Positions 54,508 to 63,230 of a DNA stretch of 64,000 bases are shown piece after piece. A model generated the notes under the pieces. The model was given only the letters and a program-made list of their open reading frames with translations. It did no database searches and had not been told where the DNA came from. The DNA comes from Algoriphagus sp. NG3 (lineage in GTDB: Bacteria > Bacteroidota > Bacteroidia > Cytophagales > Cyclobacteriaceae): NCBI RefSeq assembly GCF_034119865.1, contig NZ_CP139421.1:3348001-3412000 (forward strand), written 5' to 3'. A program made the translations under genes and the position numbers. Position 1 is the stretch's first letter, and each line of letters opens with the position of its first letter.

Positions 54508-57500
54508 ATGCGTTTCCCCAACTTACCCAAAACAGGACTTACACTGATTTTAGGATTTATTCTTAGCCTTCAAGTTGGAAACACAGTTCTGGCTCAATCT
54601 TCCAACCCGGCTTTTGAAAGAATTTCCAACAAGAAATCCAGAGTATCCTTCAAAAACCAACTTAAAGAGGATGCATACAATAACATCCTCCGGTATGAAT
54701 ACTTCTATAATGGTGGCGGTGTAGCGATCGGGGACTTAGACAATGATGGTCTGGAGGATATTTTTTTCACCGGCAATATGGTCGCTAATAAGGTTTACAA
54801 AAACCTTGGAAACTTCAAATTTGAAGATAAAACCAAATTTTCCGGCATTTCCGGAAAAGTCTCTTGGGCTACGGGAGTGACCATGGCAGATGTAAATGGA
54901 GATGGACTTCTTGACATCTATGTAAGCTATTCGGGAAAGGGAGATACTGAGAGCCGCAGAAATGAACTTTGGGTCAACAAGGGAGACTTCAAATTCCAAA
55001 ATGAAGCACAAGAATACGGATTGGATGATGCAGGAAATAGTACCCAGGCCTTATTTTTTGATTTTGACAAGGATGGCGACCTCGACATGTATTTATTAAA
55101 TCACCACATCCAGTCAATCCATGAAATGGAATTTAGTGAAGTGAAGTCAATCCGACATCCTACAGCGGGAGACAAACTCTTCAGAAATGACGGAGGGAAA
55201 TTCATAGATATATCGGAAGAAGCCGGAATCAAGGGATCTGCCCTAGGCTTTGGTCTTTCTGTGGTTTCCTCAGATGTAAACCAAGATGGCTGGCCTGACT
55301 TGCTCGTCACCAATGACTACATCGAGCCTGATTATCTATATATCAATAATGGGGATGGCACTTTCACTGACCAGTTGACAGATTATTTCCAGCATATATC
55401 CCATTTTTCTATGGGAGCGGATATCGCTGATATCAACAATGATGGCAAACCTGACATCTACACGCTAGACATGCTGCCTGAAGACAACACAAGACAAAAG
55501 TTGCTCTATGGGCCTGAAAACTATGAGCAATATGCTCTAATGATCCAAGAGGGCTTCTACCATCAAAATATGCGAAATATGCTTCAGGTGAACCATGGAG
55601 ACGGGTTCTTTTCTGAGGAGGGACAGATGGCCGGTATTTCGAATACAGATTGGAGTTGGTCCGCCCTGTTTTTTGACGCAAATAATGATGGACAAAAAGA
55701 CTTGTTTGTCACCAACGGCTATTTTCGGGATTACACCAATCGGGACTTTCTAAAGTACAAAGGAGATTATTATTTCAAACAGGCTATAGCGGCAGAAAAA
55801 GCAGACACATTACACCTGGTCACCAGCATGAGCTCAACGCCCATCCATAATTATATTTTTGAAAATAACGGAAACCTGAAATTTTCGGATCGCTCGAAGG
55901 ATTGGGGATTCGCTGAAAAGAACTTTTCCAGTGGAGTCGCTTATGCTGATTTAGACAATGACGGCGACCTGGATTTGGTCATAAACAACCTGAACGACTT
56001 GGCGGGAATTTATGAAAACAAGCTAAATCCAGTCAACTACCTTCAAATTCAACTTGATCAAGAGGGTCAAAACAGATACGCAATAGGAGCAAAAGTGGAG
56101 ATCTATGATGGAAAGATAAGGCAATTTGCAGAAGTTCAACCCGTACGGGGCTTTCAGTCTTCAGTGAGTACGAGGTTACATTTCGGATTAGGCGATCAAA
56201 ACGAGACTGTAACAGTAGAAATCATCTGGCCAGATGGAGGTTTTCAGCTTTTGGAAAATGTAAAGGCAAATCAGCTCCTGAAAGTCAAAAAAGAAAACAC
56301 AAACCAACCTTCCGAAACATCCAAGCCCTCCCCTATCTTCTCGCAATCAACAAACCCACCAAACTTCGTATCTCAGCCAGCAGGATTCAATGATCTCAAG
56401 CGTCAGCCTTTGATGATTAACATGCCCAGTTATATCAGTCCAGTTATGGCTCAAGGAGACCTAAACGGAGATGGAAATCCCGAGATTTTCATCGGTGGTA
56501 CCAAGGGACAACCGGCACAGATTTTCACGCTTAAAAATGAGGAATGGGTCACTTATCAAGGCTTTCGCTCATTCAGAGAATTTACTGACGCAGTGGCTAT
56601 TTTTGAAGATTTCAATGGAGACGGCACACAGGATTTATTTATAGGCAGTGGCGGCTACCATAACTACTTGAGTACAGAAGAGAGTATTCAGGATCGATTG
56701 TACCTAAATGATGGCTCCGGCCAGCTTACCCGAGCCACCAATTTCCCAGATTACACCTTCAGCACAGGTGCCGCAGTTGCCGTGGACGCCAATGGAGACG
56801 GGGCATTGGACCTCTTCGTAGGCGCTCGACTTATTCCCGGTAGGTATCCTCTGATCCCTCAGAGCAAATTGCTCATCAATGACGGTCAGGGGAATCTCTC
56901 TGATCAGTCCGCCACCTATCTTCCTGAATCAGGAAATCTCGGTCTTATCACCGGAGTAGAAAAAATAGATCTAAATGGAGATGGACTCGATGATCTTGTC
57001 ATTGTAGGTGAATTCATGCCTATAACCTTCTTAGTGAATCAAGGAGGCAAATTATACAAGGATCAAACTTCAGAATTTCTCGACAAATCGATTTCAGGAT
57101 GGTGGGGAAGTATTCATGCTGCTGATATGGACGGGGATGGAGATCTCGATTTGATCGTAGGGAACTATGGTCTGAACTCCCAGTTCGAGGCAAATGAAAA
57201 TAAGCTAATCAAACTTTACGCCGCTGACTTTGACAAAAACGGATCTATTGACCCCATTTACGAATGCTATGTAGGAGATCAGGCCTTCCCTTATGCCAGT
57301 AGAGATGAGCTATTGGATCAGATGGCAAGTATGCGAAGTAAATTCACGGATTACGCTTCCTATTCCAATGCAAAGATAGAAGACCTATTTACGGCACAGC
57401 AACTGGAAGAAGCGCAGGTTTTGGTGGCAAATTCTCTGGAAAGCATGTATCTGGAAAATACTGGATCAGGCTTCAAAGCAAGCCCTCTCCCACGAGAAGC

Positions 57501-57798
57501 CCAAGCTTTTCCCATCTACGCAATTCAATCCTTGGATGTGAATCAGGACGGAAACATGGATCTAATCCTCGGCGGAAACCAAACCTTTACAAGAATCAGA
57601 ATCGGGGTAATTGATGCCGGATTAGGATTGGTAATGCTTGGTGATGGCCAGGGAAACTTTCACCCACTTTCTCCGTCAGAGTCGGGAATAGGAATTAAAG
57701 GAGATATTAAGTCAATTTTGCACCTTCAGTCCTCCGGTGAATCAAGCCTGCTTTTCGGTATTCATAATCAGCCAATTCAGCGATACAATATCCCATGA
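54508..57798 (+). CDS. Exported FG-GAP/VCBS-repeat protein with ASPIC/UnbV segment (CRTAC1-like)
   Basis: A 1096-residue exported protein, signal peptide at about 1-30. At least 14 Asp-rich calcium-binding loops of the FG-GAP/VCBS type are visible (DLDNDGLEDIFF, DVNGDGLLDIYV, DFDKDGDLDMYL and others), in two blocks (about 70-510 and 640-1080) that suggest two beta-propellers. An ASPIC/UnbV-like segment (VQPVRGFQSSVSTRLHFGLG) lies between, near residue 550. Such proteins in Bacteroidota are often encoded next to SusCD and vanadium haloperoxidase-like genes; binding of a glycan or protein is likely but unproven. Its stop overlaps the next start by 4 bases. Confidence 0.9.
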   Translation: MRFPNLPKTGLTLILGFILSLQVGNTVLAQSSNPAFERISNKKSRVSFKNQLKEDAYNNILRYEYFYNGGGVAIGDLDNDGLEDIFFTGNMVANKVYKNLGNFKFEDKTKFSGISGKVSWATGVTMADVNGDGLLDIYVSYSGKGDTESRRNELWVNKGDFKFQNEAQEYGLDDAGNSTQALFFDFDKDGDLDMYLLNHHIQSIHEMEFSEVKSIRHPTAGDKLFRNDGGKFIDISEEAGIKGSALGFGLSVVSSDVNQDGWPDLLVTNDYIEPDYLYINNGDGTFTDQLTDYFQHISHFSMGADIADINNDGKPDIYTLDMLPEDNTRQKLLYGPENYEQYALMIQEGFYHQNMRNMLQVNHGDGFFSEEGQMAGISNTDWSWSALFFDANNDGQKDLFVTNGYFRDYTNRDFLKYKGDYYFKQAIAAEKADTLHLVTSMSSTPIHNYIFENNGNLKFSDRSKDWGFAEKNFSSGVAYADLDNDGDLDLVINNLNDLAGIYENKLNPVNYLQIQLDQEGQNRYAIGAKVEIYDGKIRQFAEVQPVRGFQSSVSTRLHFGLGDQNETVTVEIIWPDGGFQLLENVKANQLLKVKKENTNQPSETSKPSPIFSQSTNPPNFVSQPAGFNDLKRQPLMINMPSYISPVMAQGDLNGDGNPEIFIGGTKGQPAQIFTLKNEEWVTYQGFRSFREFTDAVAIFEDFNGDGTQDLFIGSGGYHNYLSTEESIQDRLYLNDGSGQLTRATNFPDYTFSTGAAVAVDANGDGALDLFVGARLIPGRYPLIPQSKLLINDGQGNLSDQSATYLPESGNLGLITGVEKIDLNGDGLDDLVIVGEFMPITFLVNQGGKLYKDQTSEFLDKSISGWWGSIHAADMDGDGDLDLIVGNYGLNSQFEANENKLIKLYAADFDKNGSIDPIYECYVGDQAFPYASRDELLDQMASMRSKFTDYASYSNAKIEDLFTAQQLEEAQVLVANSLESMYLENTGSGFKASPLPREAQAFPIYAIQSLDVNQDGNMDLILGGNQTFTRIRIGVIDAGLGLVMLGDGQGNFHPLSPSESGIGIKGDIKSILHLQSSGESSLLFGIHNQPIQRYNIP

Positions 57799-59120
57799 AC
57801 AGATTTCTTCTAAGTATACTCTTTTCCACTATTCTAATTAGCGCACCGTCAAAGGCTGCTACCAAAGAAATCAATTGGCCAAAAATATATACAGAGGAGT
57901 TGTTCCATATCACAGAAGTGATGGTAACCGATGTGGCACCTCCCCCTGTTGCGGCACGGATTTATGCATATTCTTCATTAGCCTCTTACCTGGTGGCAAA
58001 GGAAACTGGCACAAAGTTTACTCATCAGAACCTTTTGCTTTCTACCTATCTCACTGATCAAGTCTGGGAGAGTCCAAAGATTCTCACTTCTCCGGAATTT
58101 TCCGCTATCTATGCTATGCTGAAGGTAGGTGAAGCGATCATGCCTTCCGGGTATTTATTGAAAGAAAAACAGCAAGCATGGATTGAGAAAGCCTTAAAGA
58201 GTAAGATCATTTCCAAAAAGGAACTCGAAGAGCATGTAGCTTACGCAAACATAATTGCCTCTCAGGTGATGGATATTGCCAAAAAGGATGGCTATCTACA
58301 GCTTTCTACACTTGTCAGATATACTCCACAAAAAGGCGAGGGATTTTGGTACCCCACGCCTCCAGCGTACATATCTGCGATAGAACCGGAATGGAAAACC
58401 ATCAAACCATTCTTCATCCAAAATCTGGAAGAGTACAAACCTGCCCCAATGGCTCCCTTTGACCTGAGCGAAGGCAGCTCATTTCACAGGCAATTGATGG
58501 AGGTATATACTATTACGAAAGAGCTGGATGAGGAAAAAAAGTTGATTGCCAATTTCTGGGATTGCAACCCCTTCAAAGTTGAATTCTCCGGCCATATGGC
58601 AATTGGGGTAAAAAAAATATCCCCAGGAGGACATTGGATGGGTATTACAGGTATCGCTGCTCAAAAAGCTAGACTTTCATTTGCTGAAACAGCCTATATC
58701 CACACACTAGTAGGACTCACGCTACACGACGCCTTCATCTCTTGCTGGAAAACAAAATATGAAACCGATAGAATCAGGCCTGAAACCGTGATCAACCAGA
58801 AGATCGACCAACGTTGGAAGCCTCTTTTGCAAACACCTCCATTTCCTGAATACACTTCAGGACACTCCGTGATCAGCCGAGCCTCAGCCGTGGTTTTGAC
58901 AGGATATTTTGGAGACAATTTTGATTTTATAGATAATTCAGAAATATACTTTGGCCTGCCGGAAAGACCGTTCAATTCCTTTTTGATTGCCTCAGAGGAA
59001 GCGGCCATTTCCCGCCTTTATGGAGGAATTCATTTTAGAGACGCTATAGAAGAGGGTATTAAACAGGGAGAAAAAATCGGGGAAATGGTGTGGTCAAAAA
59101 TCGAAAAGAACAAGTACTAA
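57795..59120 (+). CDS. Exported vanadium-dependent haloperoxidase/PAP2-family protein
   Basis: A 441-residue protein with signal peptide (MNRFLLSILFSTILISAPSKA) and the PAP2/vanadate motifs: KYETDRIRP, the TSGHS motif with H357, and SRLYGGIHFRD with H413. The pattern is shared by vanadium haloperoxidases and acid phosphatases, so the reaction could be halide oxidation or phosphate release. It overlaps the FG-GAP gene by 4 bases (ATGA) and is 18 bases from the sulfatase gene. Confidence 0.88.
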   Translation: MNRFLLSILFSTILISAPSKAATKEINWPKIYTEELFHITEVMVTDVAPPPVAARIYAYSSLASYLVAKETGTKFTHQNLLLSTYLTDQVWESPKILTSPEFSAIYAMLKVGEAIMPSGYLLKEKQQAWIEKALKSKIISKKELEEHVAYANIIASQVMDIAKKDGYLQLSTLVRYTPQKGEGFWYPTPPAYISAIEPEWKTIKPFFIQNLEEYKPAPMAPFDLSEGSSFHRQLMEVYTITKELDEEKKLIANFWDCNPFKVEFSGHMAIGVKKISPGGHWMGITGIAAQKARLSFAETAYIHTLVGLTLHDAFISCWKTKYETDRIRPETVINQKIDQRWKPLLQTPPFPEYTSGHSVISRASAVVLTGYFGDNFDFIDNSEIYFGLPERPFNSFLIASEEAAISRLYGGIHFRDAIEEGIKQGEKIGEMVWSKIEKNKY

Positions 59121-59138
59121 TAAGAAAATCCCCAAACT

Positions 59139-60581
59139 ATGCGCTTTCCTCACTCACTCTACCTTTTTTCGCTGCTAAATATTTCGGCCTGCTTCACTGC
59201 TTGTGAAACAAAAACCCAAGAAAAAGGAATAACTGAAGTTTCTCCAAAACCCAATATCATCTTGATTTTTGCTGATGACATGGGGTACGGCGACTTAGGG
59301 GTGTATGGAGCAACAGCATGGAAAACCCCAAATCTCGACCAACTGGCAGCGGACGGTATCCTGTTTACCCAGTTCTATGTACCCCATGCAGTTTGTTCTG
59401 CATCAAGAGCAGCACTTTTAACCGGAACATATGCTAATAGGCTGGAGATTTTTGGAGCGTTGGACCATACAGCCAAGCATGGATTAAATCCAGAGGAAAC
59501 CACCATTGCAGAAATGCTCAAGGCGAATGGCTATGCAACCGGAATGGTTGGAAAATGGCACTTGGGCCATCAAGCCCCTTTCCTTCCTACAGAACAGGGG
59601 TTTGATTCCTATTATGGCCTTCCCTACTCCAACGACATGTGGCAGCATCACCCTGAGGCTAAGGATTACTATCCCCCACTCCCCTTGTATAGAAATACTG
59701 ATGTGATCGACACGCTGGACGATCAAAGTATGCTCACTACTCATTATACGGATGAGGCGATCAAGTTCATAGAGAAAAGCAAAAATGAACCCTTCTTCTT
59801 GTATTTTGCCCATAGTATGCCGCATGTTCCACTTTTTGTTTCTGATAAATTCAAGGGAAAATCCGGGCAGGGACTTTACGGAGATGTAATGATGGAAATT
59901 GACTGGTCAGTAGGACAAGTAAGAAGTAAAATTGAAGAACTGGGGCTATCAGATAACACCATTATAATCTTTACTTCAGACAATGGCCCTTGGCTTTCTT
60001 ACGGAGATCACGCTGGCTTAACGGGAGGACTGAAAGAAGGAAAGGGGACATCTTGGGATGGAGGAATCCGGGAACCCGGAATATTTGTTTGGCCGGATCA
60101 TTTTCCTGCCGGAAAAGTAGAAGAACAAGCCGCTATGACTATTGATATCCTTCCTACATTAGCTGAAATTACGGGATCTAAGCTTCCTGAGTTACCAATT
60201 GACGGCAGGAGTATTTTACCCATTCTGGAAGGCAAAGAGATGGCCCCAAAAGCATACTTCGCCTACTATAATACAAATGAACTGCAGGCCGTAATCTATG
60301 GGCAATGGAAGCTTGTACTTCCCCATTCCTACAGAAGTATCCCGGAAGAAACAATTATGAGAGACGATGGGATTCCCGTGAAATATCACATGCTGAATCT
60401 GGAAAAAGCAGCACTTTTTGATCTGAGAAATGACCCAAATGAAACGACGGATGTCTCTACAAGCAACCCTGAAGTTTTGGCTAAATTAAATCAGTTTGCC
60501 AATGAAGCCAGAGCGGATATGGGAGATGCACTGACAAAATCTGAAGGAACAGGATTAAGAAAGGCCGGAAGAGTGGAATAA
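59139..60581 (+). CDS. Type I sulfatase (lipoprotein)
   Basis: A 480-residue arylsulfatase-type enzyme. A lipobox (ISAC, Cys18) suggests a surface or periplasmic lipoprotein. The formylglycine motif is CSASR (C86 to R90), preceded by the metal pair D46-D47 (FADDMGYGDLG); GKWHLGH and FTSDNGPW follow. C86 must be converted by a formylglycine-generating enzyme or anaerobic SME, not in the window. It removes sulfate from an unknown substrate. It closes the ROK-led operon. Confidence 0.93.
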   Translation: MRFPHSLYLFSLLNISACFTACETKTQEKGITEVSPKPNIILIFADDMGYGDLGVYGATAWKTPNLDQLAADGILFTQFYVPHAVCSASRAALLTGTYANRLEIFGALDHTAKHGLNPEETTIAEMLKANGYATGMVGKWHLGHQAPFLPTEQGFDSYYGLPYSNDMWQHHPEAKDYYPPLPLYRNTDVIDTLDDQSMLTTHYTDEAIKFIEKSKNEPFFLYFAHSMPHVPLFVSDKFKGKSGQGLYGDVMMEIDWSVGQVRSKIEELGLSDNTIIIFTSDNGPWLSYGDHAGLTGGLKEGKGTSWDGGIREPGIFVWPDHFPAGKVEEQAAMTIDILPTLAEITGSKLPELPIDGRSILPILEGKEMAPKAYFAYYNTNELQAVIYGQWKLVLPHSYRSIPEETIMRDDGIPVKYHMLNLEKAALFDLRNDPNETTDVSTSNPEVLAKLNQFANEARADMGDALTKSEGTGLRKAGRVE

Positions 60582-60586
60582 TTAGA

Positions 60587-60672
60587 GCCTGCTGAAAAAC
60601 CGTCCGCATGAAAAAAGGGTTAATCATTCAAAATGATAGCTTTTGATTTATTACTGGCGTTTTTCAGCATGC
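60587..60672. mobile_element. Short inverted-repeat (MITE-like) element
   Basis: Ends gcctgctgaaaaac (60587-60600) and gtttttcagcatgc (60659-60672) are inverted, with one mismatch in 14 bases. The 58 bases between them are AT-rich and non-coding. It sits between the convergent sulfatase and ROK kinase genes. A weak terminator function is also possible. Confidence 0.45.
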
Positions 60673-60677
60673 CCTAA

Positions 60678-61526
60678 CTATATAAAAGGCAAGCATGCCC
60701 CAATCAATGCCGCACGCTCTCCCAAGACAGAAATATTAATGGGGACAGGATAGCCCATAGTTTCCAAATAGGCTCTGGTCGTAGGTAAATAATGAGCTCC
60801 AGCCAAACTAATTTTACCTCCCAGCACAACACCTTCAGAATGCAGGCGGATCAAATAAGGAAACAAAAATTCGCCAAGAGCTCTACCGAAAGTCTCAAAG
60901 ATCTCTTTAGAAACAGCTAAGTCAATCTCTGAAGCAAGTAGATCTTTCACACCTGAGATTTCTAATCCATATTCATGAAAAGCATATTTTATGAACCATG
61001 CCGTGCCTAAATAATCCTCTGCGATTCCGTCGCGGAATGGTGCTGTCCAAAGCTTCGCATCCTTCACTACATCATGCACTTTGATAGCTGACCCCAATCC
61101 TGTTCCTAAGGTGATCCCGATCGAATTCTGAAAATCTTTTCCCGCACCGGCATAGCTTTCCCCAACCAAAAAAGCCTCTGCATCGTTGGTGAAAGCTAGG
61201 TGGGAGGACGGGAAGCCCAGGCTTTCTGCCAACAAATTTTTCACAGAAAGTTGGTAAAGGGAAGCCATTTTCCCCTGATCTTTGATTAACGAGATTCCAT
61301 TATCATAATCATACGGGCCAGGCATGGCTATCCCTACTTTATAGTCAGTCGATTCTTCTGCCGCTTTTCTTATGACCTCTGCCCAAGCCGAAATAATACT
61401 TTCCTTGTCACCGTATGTATCCACATCGGCTTCCCCAAAGCTGTCAAAAAAAGCTACTTGCCCCTCAATTATTACTCTTGCCGCCGAGATATGTGAACCT
61501 CCAATATCTACTCCAATTAAATCCAT
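60678..61526 (-). CDS. ROK-family sugar kinase
   Basis: A 282-residue kinase from ATG61526 (MDLIGVDIGGSHISAA); the frame runs to 61559. ROK kinases add phosphate to glucose, N-acetyl-sugars or others. Phosphate loops LIGVDIGG and TLGTGLGSA, the catalytic Asp in FTNDAEAF and VLGGKISL are present. The cysteine zinc motif common in ROK kinases is missing. It lies behind SusD with a terminator between, and it faces the ROK-led operon, suggesting it phosphorylates the imported sugar (inference). Confidence 0.88.
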   Translation of the reverse strand: MDLIGVDIGGSHISAARVIIEGQVAFFDSFGEADVDTYGDKESIISAWAEVIRKAAEESTDYKVGIAMPGPYDYDNGISLIKDQGKMASLYQLSVKNLLAESLGFPSSHLAFTNDAEAFLVGESYAGAGKDFQNSIGITLGTGLGSAIKVHDVVKDAKLWTAPFRDGIAEDYLGTAWFIKYAFHEYGLEISGVKDLLASEIDLAVSKEIFETFGRALGEFLFPYLIRLHSEGVVLGGKISLAGAHYLPTTRAYLETMGYPVPINISVLGERAALIGACLPFI

Positions 61527-61560
61527 TAAACTAAATTTTGTCCATCTACAAATTAACATA

Positions 61561-61597
61561 AAAAAATAGAGGCTTTGAATTTAATCATAGCCTCTAT
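61561..61597 (-). terminator. Terminator of the susCD unit
   Basis: The stem atagaggct / agcctctat with a 13-base loop is followed on the minus strand by a T-run, 31 bases after the SusD stop. Confidence 0.75.
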
Positions 61598-61627
61598 CGG
61601 AATTCTATTTATGAATAATTATATGGA

Positions 61628-63229
61628 TTAATTCCCTGGATCCCACCATACTCTATTAATCCAAGTATCTCCACCCATGTTTGAAATTGCATTTTCCAAC
61701 CCTTGAGGGTTAGTAGCACTTTCCGAAGCTGGATAAAGTTGTCTTCTAGGAATTTGACCAGATGAGAAATTACCTGAATAATTTACTGGGGTCAACTCAG
61801 GGTAACCTGATCTCTTCCAATTGTTCCAAGATTCTACAAAATTTGCCAAGACACCGGTGGTAGCCCAAATCTGCTCATTGATCATTTTCAATGACGCCTC
61901 AGGACTTGAAGTATCCAAAGGATTCTCAGCAATAAAAGTAGAAGCAGTAGAAGCTGGGACAGTTGCTCCTCCGAATTTGCCAATAGTTGCCAATGCGCCT
62001 TCCAATCCGGCAGAATAATATGCTGACGCAGTAGCAGGTACTGCAAACCCTCTAGCAGCAGCATCAGCTAGCAGGAACTGGATCTCAGCGTATGTCAAAA
62101 TGAATACCGGCGCATCTCTGTCTCTATAAATAGCTGTAGGCCTAGAGTAGTTCCCAATAGGAGTGACATTATCACCTGTCCCCGTTGGGCCCGGATAATT
62201 TGGTTCATTTCTGACATCTGTACTTCTACCGCTCAAATCATACCCGTTGGGTAACCCGATTTGAACACTTGGATCATTATTACCTTCTGCTGTGCCTCTA
62301 TTGGCAGCCAAACCTGCAGCAGGTACTTCAGCGATTATAGGTAATCTAGGGTCATTATTGGCTTTAAGAAAATCTATCAGCTTCTTTGACCAACGTACCT
62401 CATATACATCATCCGTTACATTTAAGGCATTTGCGCTGGAGTTGGAATATCCATTAGTGTCATCTGATGCCAAAGCAGCCTCATCATCTACAGAAGAGAA
62501 AACACCACCGGCAATGGCTTTTTGGACATAGGACTGAGCTGTAGATGGATCCACTTGTACCAATCTCATAGCCATGCGAAGCATTAATGAATAACCCAGC
62601 TTTCTCCACTTGGTCAAATCACCTCCATAAAGCACATCATTCTTAATTTCGTCGCCGGAATCAGAAATAGAAGAAAGTGCGCCCTCAAGATCTGAAAGCA
62701 TTGCCACATAGGCTTCTGATTGAGAATCATATTTAGGTTGTGTGATGCCAGATTCAGCCTGCAGTGCTTCTGAATAAGGAATATCACCATAAATATCCGA
62801 CACAAAAGATAGTGTAAGAACCTTCCAAATTTCGCCTACAGCAACCAAGTTACTATACCCTTTTTTCTCTGCCAAAGCCTGCATCTGATATACTCTTGAG
62901 GCTGCGGCGTAGCCATCATTCCAGACACTCTGGATATAACTGTTTGTACTGCCGGAGACTACGTACTTATCAGCATTGGAGTAATAGTTGGCCCCTCCCG
63001 AAGAGGTAGAAGCCATCACCTGCACCCACATGCTTTGAAATAGAATCGCACCAGTGTATCCTGTCATCATGTTCCCGTAGTTAAAAGAAACAGTAGGAAG
63101 TATCAGGTTAGGATCAAACACATCCCCATTCGCTCTGTTAGGGTCAGTATTGATATCATCAAAATCACCATCACAACTGGACGCTGCCAGTAATATACCT
63201 GTAAGAAATAAGCTTATATATTTTTTCAT
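61628..63229 (-). CDS. SusD/RagB family surface lipoprotein
   Basis: A 533-residue lipoprotein, lipobox LAASSC with C19, followed by the SusD opening DGDFDDINTDPNRANGDVFDP. The TPR-like helices and the C-terminal segment resemble the SusD-like family that caps SusC and binds the nutrient. The opening and the INEQIWATTGVLANFVESWNNWKRSGYPEL stretch (about residues 450-480) fit the SusD-like subgroup. It starts 1 base after the SusC stop, so the two are one transcript. Substrate cannot be read; the neighbourhood suggests a sugar or sulfated compound. Confidence 0.95.
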   Translation of the reverse strand: MKKYISLFLTGILLAASSCDGDFDDINTDPNRANGDVFDPNLILPTVSFNYGNMMTGYTGAILFQSMWVQVMASTSSGGANYYSNADKYVVSGSTNSYIQSVWNDGYAAASRVYQMQALAEKKGYSNLVAVGEIWKVLTLSFVSDIYGDIPYSEALQAESGITQPKYDSQSEAYVAMLSDLEGALSSISDSGDEIKNDVLYGGDLTKWRKLGYSLMLRMAMRLVQVDPSTAQSYVQKAIAGGVFSSVDDEAALASDDTNGYSNSSANALNVTDDVYEVRWSKKLIDFLKANNDPRLPIIAEVPAAGLAANRGTAEGNNDPSVQIGLPNGYDLSGRSTDVRNEPNYPGPTGTGDNVTPIGNYSRPTAIYRDRDAPVFILTYAEIQFLLADAAARGFAVPATASAYYSAGLEGALATIGKFGGATVPASTASTFIAENPLDTSSPEASLKMINEQIWATTGVLANFVESWNNWKRSGYPELTPVNYSGNFSSGQIPRRQLYPASESATNPQGLENAISNMGGDTWINRVWWDPGN

Positions 63230-63230
63230 T

